From Linnemannia elongata (Eukaryota > Mortierellomycota > Mortierellomycetes > Mortierellales > Mortierellaceae), in assembly GCA_036320915.1 (NCBI GenBank), contig JAXBDG010000008.1, positions 2,232,001 to 2,296,000 of the forward strand: a DNA stretch of 64,000 bases. The letters run 5' to 3'. A program made the translations under genes and the position numbers. Positions 59,113 to 64,000 of the stretch are shown piece by piece; within the stretch, counting starts at the first letter, position 1, and each line of letters starts with the position of its first letter. The notes under the pieces were generated by a model. The model was not told where the DNA came from. It was given only the letters and a program-made list of their open reading frames with translations, and did no database searches.

Positions 59113-62100
59113 TTAAATAAAAGCGCCTCGTCCACCCTCGCCTTGACGCCCAACTGCAGCCTCCTCTTGACCTGCAGAAGTCGATGCAGGAACAGATGGA
59201 TGATCGACTCGTGTAAACTCAACCAAAAAGTTACCCAGGCTGTATGCCGAGTTACTCTCCGCCTCAACAGAATCCAAAGCATGTCCAGTACCTTCAAAGA
59301 CCTGGATACGGTTCACACCATGGCTCTGGTCTTTCTTGATCTTGTTCTGGCGAGCCTGCCACCACGAGAACCCTTGACTGGGAGGAACACGACGATCGCC
59401 GGCTCCGATAAGCAACAGGGAGGGTGCTGTCACCTTCTCCACATGTTCCATAGGGGATGCTGCCCTCAATCGCTTGAACACTTCTGGGCTAGAGATGGTC
59501 GCAGTAGGAGGAGCCTCCATGTCAAAGGGCAGGTCGTTGACGGCATAGCACCAGTCGGTAATGTCGGTGATGTTAGCCATTGCAGGGATGTCTGTCACAG
59601 GATTGCGCAGAACAGCAGCCTTAAAGCCTGTAGGGTCTTTGGCCAACAGATGGGCGGAAAGAAATCCACCGTGGCTTCCTCCAGTAACAACGGTGCGCTC
59701 AGTGTCGACAACACCACTTGACAAGATGTGGTCGCGAACAGCCAAACACTCGTTAACATCCAACTCGCCAACACGACCGACCAATGCCTCAACACTATCC
59801 TGCCCGTATCCCAGACTTCCCGTAAAGTTGACTATTGTAGTTAGAGTCACATGCGGAGTATGGGGTCAGTATTTACAGAATCACCTTACGCCACTGCATG
59901 CACGCCACTCATCATAAATAGTGAGCAGTTTACCATTGGCAACGGCAAAGCCAAGTCCGACAAGAACCAAGTTCAAGATGGAAAACTCTGCGGCAAAACC
60001 ACTGTGAGGACCACCATGAGGGAAGATGACCAGAGGAGGCTTGACTCCGCTGACGGCGCTCGAGACCTGGGCAGAAGGGTTGGACTTGAAGGGCTCGATA
60101 AAGATGGCCTCCAGACTATCCAGCTGGCCAGGGATCTTGTGAACGATCGACCACGAATGGGGCTGGTAGTACGTTTTGGCCTTCTCGACCTTACTGTTCT
60201 CCAGACTGAAGAACTTGACCTTCAAGTCAATGTTGTTCTTTTCAAACTCAATGCGGCCCAAGATGAGAATCCAAGGCTCCGTTGGGGTTGAGTAAGTTGT
60301 CAGAACCCACTTGGAGTTGGCAAATAAAACGCTGGTGGTTCCTGGGTACTGTGAAGCGGGAGTCAACTCTTCGATGGCGCCAGAGTGGACGTCGATCGAA
60401 AGGAGAGTCTTGCGCGAGCGGTAGCTTGACGAGACAAAGATCTTGCTAGCAGAGACCCAAGTGTCTCTGGGAAGCTGGTCAATGTATAGACCCGGGAATC
60501 CTGTCGCGGCCTCTGGCTTGCGAACAATATCGACCACGGTTGAAACTTTTCCTGAAGCAATGTCAAGCTATACATAGGAGGGTTCACAAATGGCGTAAGT
60601 AAGGAAGGTCAGTTCGCTCTTCGTGCTCGCTATCCTTTTTTCGATACATATCTTCGGTGATAGTAGTACCTTGAGGAGCTTGGCACAGCTAGCGTGAGGT
60701 CCATTGACAGTGTTGGACAAGAACACCTACAGAACGTCGGAATGTGTCACTGTTAATACACTGTATCGCTATTCAAGTATATGCCTTCACGCACGCGACG
60801 CAGGCAGCAGCTACAGCAACAGACAATATACCAAAGTCGATCCATCTGCGCTCAGTCGTGGGGATCTGGCGCTCTTTAAGGTTGGTGTCAAGTGCTTGAA
60901 TCCTGATCCATCGACGTTGACCTGATACAAGCCGGTACTATTCCGTGAACGACGTTACCAACGTTGGTTAGTTGAAGGGCAATACTCATTCAGATAAGTC
61001 AGCAGCCAGAAGACAGAGAGTATACAAACGACATGCGGACATAGCCATCACGCCATTTTCGCACAGTATGATCTCTTTGATGGACATTCTTTGCAAAAAG
61101 AAGTACAGTTGGCGTCGTCTTTCAACTTACAGTCGGTTCTGGCAGTACACGATACCAAAGAACTGGGGGTTACGAAGGTATCCGGTGAAGATGAGGGACT
61201 TGGAGTCATGAGAGAAGACCGCCTATTCATGTATACAGTTCAAGCAAAAAGGAGCATGGTGAGTTTTGTAATCTTTTTTGACAGTCCACCATTAATTGTC
61301 CGTCATTCACGAATACGTACCTGTCCAGGACTAGTATCGCCATCAAGGCGGTCTAGCACCTTGACCTCAAAGTTGTCGAGGTTCACGACCACAAGAGCGG
61401 GCTCACGCTTGCCAGTAAAGGTCTCGCCCCAGTCGGGTTTGTAGTTGTATTTCTATGACGCCAGTCAACAATGGTTACAAGGTCAGACTTTTCCGGTCAG
61501 ACAAGACAACGTAGCATCTTTTCAGGTGTAACAACAAAGCGCAACAAACTGCATACCTCGACGGCATCCTCTGTCTTCTTACGCTCAGCAACGTAGACAA
61601 TCTTGGACTCGTCCTTGGACCACTCAAGGGTTCCAAAAGTAGAGTCTGCATAAAAGTCATCATGAAGCGCAGTGGTCTCCAAGAGATGGAGGATAGACCC
61701 ATCAGCCCAGATCTACAAAAGGAAGTATACAGAGCAAAGAACACGAAGGAGTTGGCATAGCGAAATCATACACTGCCACGCATTGCCAATGGTCAAGGAG
61801 ATAGTAATGTTCTTCCCATCCCTCCTCGTATTGTGTTTTTGCATGAACACAGAAGATCTCGGCCTCCTTGCTAGTCATTTTCGTTCTTACCTCGACAAAG
61901 TGCTTTTTCTTCTCGCCAGCGACTGAACGAAGGGTGACTGACAAAGCCCCGGAGGGAGAACTTAATTGGGCGATAGCATCGCCGGTATCGACAGAGGGTC
62001 CGTTGAGGATCAAAGGGATTGACTTTTCGGCGACCGAGGCGACAACAGTGCGTGTGAACTTGCGTCGGACGTTTCTCTCAAGATCTCTCTGAGAGTAGGA

Positions 62101-62318
62101 CACCTGGATGTCTATCATCAAACGTGTAACAACCCTTGTGAGTTACGCTGGGGAAGAGCAATCCCATGGTGGGAGCGAAGTGTGATCAAATATAAAAAAT
62201 GAAGTGTTCGGTATCTATGCTTACTGAGAGTAGAATCTGTGGAGTTGGGAAGGATAGTCGCTCCGGAGTAGGAAGGAATAGCCGAGAGGGCCTTGAAGAT
62301 CTCCTGTGGGGTTGCCAT
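59113..62318 (-). CDS. APEH: Acylaminoacyl-peptidase (S9C prolyl oligopeptidase family)
   Basis: Minus-strand exons 62225..62318, 61774..62111, 61557..61712, 61321..61452, 61131..61222, 60832..60937, 60670..60726, 59934..60567 and 59113..59831 encode about 775 aa. The N-terminal half is a seven-bladed beta-propeller region (SKDESKIVYVAERKK, AVFSHDSKSLIFTGYRNPQF, TGLYQVNVDGSGFKHLTP, VFLSNTVNGPHASC). The C-terminal alpha/beta hydrolase has VVTGGSHGGFLSAHLLA (catalytic Ser about 589), GAGDRRVPPSQG (Asp about 682) and FEGTGHALDS (His about 720), plus VIFPHGGPHSGF. Role: releases N-acylated amino acids from blocked peptides in the cytosol. The usual length is about 730 aa. Donor of exon 2 (GTGTAT at 61773) is weak; an alternative 6 nt upstream (GTGGCA) is possible, and the conserved continuation is IWADGS. 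Divergent from UFL1 over 286 bp. Confidence 0.93.
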
Positions 62319-62604
62319 GGCGCGCGTGTGAATGAATGAGAATGGAATGTGCGTTGAAAGAGAAGACAAAGAAGAAGCGGAATGAGTCTGAGTCTCGCGC
62401 CCTTTTTTGTGCTCGGTCATATTTTCCCAGGGGACATCCCTGATCATTCACAGTGTGACTGTGTGATACCCGAGTTGCAATTGGCCAATAGAATGAGCCA
62501 TGAATGTTCCTGGGCCTCTCTGCATAAGTTACACCTTCAGAGTTCAGACACCCACAAAAAACTCCAATCGATTCCTTTCCTTTCAAGGACACGAAAAACT
62601 CAAC
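62319..62604. promoter_or_regulatory. Bidirectional promoter APEH / UFL1 with back-to-back CCAAT boxes
   Basis: Only 286 bp separate the two ATGs. The palindromic ATTGGCCAAT at 62480..62489 places a CCAAT box on each strand. HAP/NF-Y binds CCAAT; its use here is inference. Confidence 0.6.
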
Positions 62605-64000
62605 ATGACAACAACCATCTGGAAGACACTCTTTGGCCAGCCTGACAACCCCGACGACCTCAGGGGCCAAGCAACTCTGTCAGAAGACGCATGTGGAGAC
62701 CTTATCCACTCTCTCGCCCGTCTCGGTTACCTCCCCAACATTGCTAACTCGCTCGACGGGAAGTCATTCATCACCCACGACCAACTCGACACCGACATAC
62801 TATCTCTCCTCGACAAGCGCAGTGGTACTGGACAACCCTCTGTCACTCTTGGACGTTGATGCCAGAAAGGATTTATTTAAAGAGCTCTTTTCTCACAGTT
62901 GTTGGAATATTACTATTGGTGGGTAAACTTTTAGGTCGCGTGAGTGTGCTGGACCTACCTAGGGCATTGAACGCCAACTCGTCCGATATCCAAGATCGTA
63001 TCCAGGCATTGATTCGTTCCCGACCCGGAAGGATCTTTCAAATTCAGGATGAACTCGTCAAGCTGTAAGCAACTTTATTGCCACCCTTCCCTGCGCTTCG
63101 TTTAGGCATACGTCTCAGCAACCAACCATTGATTAACACATCGGAAAACAACTGCTTCTTTGCCTTCAACTGATCATAGGGAGTATCTTCAGGAGATGAC
63201 ATCTCAATTGAACGAGGAACTCGCACAGCGTGGATTCCTGATGGCTTTGGAAGTTTCGCGCAAGTACAAATTCAGCATCGATTTTGTCCGCCAGGTAAAG
63301 GACATAACTAGACTTCAAATTATCTTCCGCCATTATGAGTGTCGCTATTCAGAATGTGCTCGTGGCCAAATCATTGACAATTATTTTTTTTATCTTTGAA
63401 AAAAGTTTTTGAAAGACCGCGTGGGGAGTACAATTCCAGGACAATGTGATACCGTCGACCGCGGACTTGTCGTTACACCTTGGTTTCACGAACAGGAGAA
63501 GGCCGCTCTACTCAAAGCTCTGAACCAGCTCAAAGAGTAAGCCCCTTGTCCATGATGCCCTCAAAGCAATGATCTTCACTCATTTTTTTATGGTAGTTCT
63601 TTCACTGATCCGTACTTATCATTTGCTTCATTAGACCGACGAGCTTGGTTTCTCTGAGGGCCAAGAATATTGTTCAGGAACAGTTCATGTACGGATTGTG
63701 TGATACACTGGCAAAGGAGACGGGACTTCTTGGAACATTCAAGGGTGTAGGCGATCAAGGCACCTTTGTGCCTCAACCCTATGAGCAACAGCAAACTGAT
63801 TGGATTGAGACGTTTTTCAAGAACAACGGGTTCATTGGTATGACCTTGTCTTCTCATAGCCAACCCCTCACTCTTGATATGCCCCTGCATGTGTGAAACG
63901 TATGATGCTCATCTTTTTTTCGTGCTTCGTCTACATATCTAGAACTGGATGCAGTCAAGAAACGTGGAGTGGCGGATCCAAAGGCGTACATGCAGACAAA
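62605..64000 (+). CDS. UFL1: E3 UFM1-protein ligase 1, N-terminal part (continues past the window)
   Basis: Exons 62605..62824, 62935..63064, 63180..63294, 63406..63536, 63635..63837 and 63943..64000 give the first 285 residues. The pattern follows UFL1: LARLGYLPNIANSLDGKSFI, THDQLDTDILSLLDKRSG, GRVSVLDLPRALNANSSDIQ, EYLQEMTSQLNEELAQRGFL, DFVRQFLKDRVGSTIPGQ, GLVVTPWFHEQEKAALLKAL, QTDWIETFFKNNGFI and ELDAVKKRGVADPKAYM. These are consecutive winged-helix units. Role: with UFBP1/DDRGK1 and CDK5RAP3 it attaches UFM1 to ribosomal protein uL24 at the ER during ribosome-associated quality control. Yeasts and most Dikarya lack the pathway; presence here points to an early-diverging fungus. The rest lies beyond base 64000. 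Confidence rests on motif order, not on a search. Confidence 0.85.

Overview
The window is eukaryotic nuclear DNA from a fungus. Genes are split by GT-AG introns with CTAAC/CTAAT-type branch sites, protein families are fungal or opisthokont, and there are no operons, ribosome-binding sites, tRNA or rRNA genes or recognisable transposons. An early-diverging lineage (Mucoromycota or Mortierellomycota type) is the best inference. It rests on the mix of a UFL1 UFMylation ligase, Tudor-SN, a Rap-type GTPase with Thr61 and a class II DAHP synthase, together with poly-Q-rich regulators and long homopolymer tracts. No species is claimed.

Layout. 1-9.7 kb is compact and housekeeping: the 3' end of a Rho1 GEF (CNH domain), ATP synthase delta (ATP16, minus), class II DAHP synthase and Tudor-SN (SND1). 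9.7-30 kb is sparse and regulatory: a 1,052-aa poly-Q Zn2Cys6 transcription factor, a single-pass membrane protein with a 43-codon tandem duplication, a Rap/Rsr1 GTPase (minus) and a poly-Q Pho85-type (CLG1-like) cyclin, separated by 0.5-5.3 kb of low-complexity DNA. 30-36 kb carries the Rab-GAP GYP1 (minus), a decayed HMG-box gene and the ER/Golgi SNARE SEC20. 35.5-41.5 kb is a 6-kb gap between two convergent 3' ends, rich in poly(A)/poly(T) tracts. 41.5-44.6 kb is a Ser-rich YABBY/HMG-like protein (minus), followed by 4.6 kb without a gene. 49-64 kb is dense again: dynactin p24 (DCTN3-like), eIF3j, an intronless 1,046-aa protein with about eleven SANT/Myb-like repeats, a four-TM protein, acylaminoacyl-peptidase (APEH) and the 5' part of UFL1.

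Functional picture. Most housekeeping genes have short introns (about 60-140 nt, occasionally up to about 440 nt). The regulatory genes (zinc cluster factor, Rap GTPase, HMG protein) have introns of 1.0-1.5 kb that cut their signature domains, and they lie beside large non-coding blocks. Many starts are preceded by a sense-strand pyrimidine-rich leader. The genes are not an obvious pathway cluster. Exon coordinates were worked out by hand from splice signals, frame continuity and family similarity; no database search was run.
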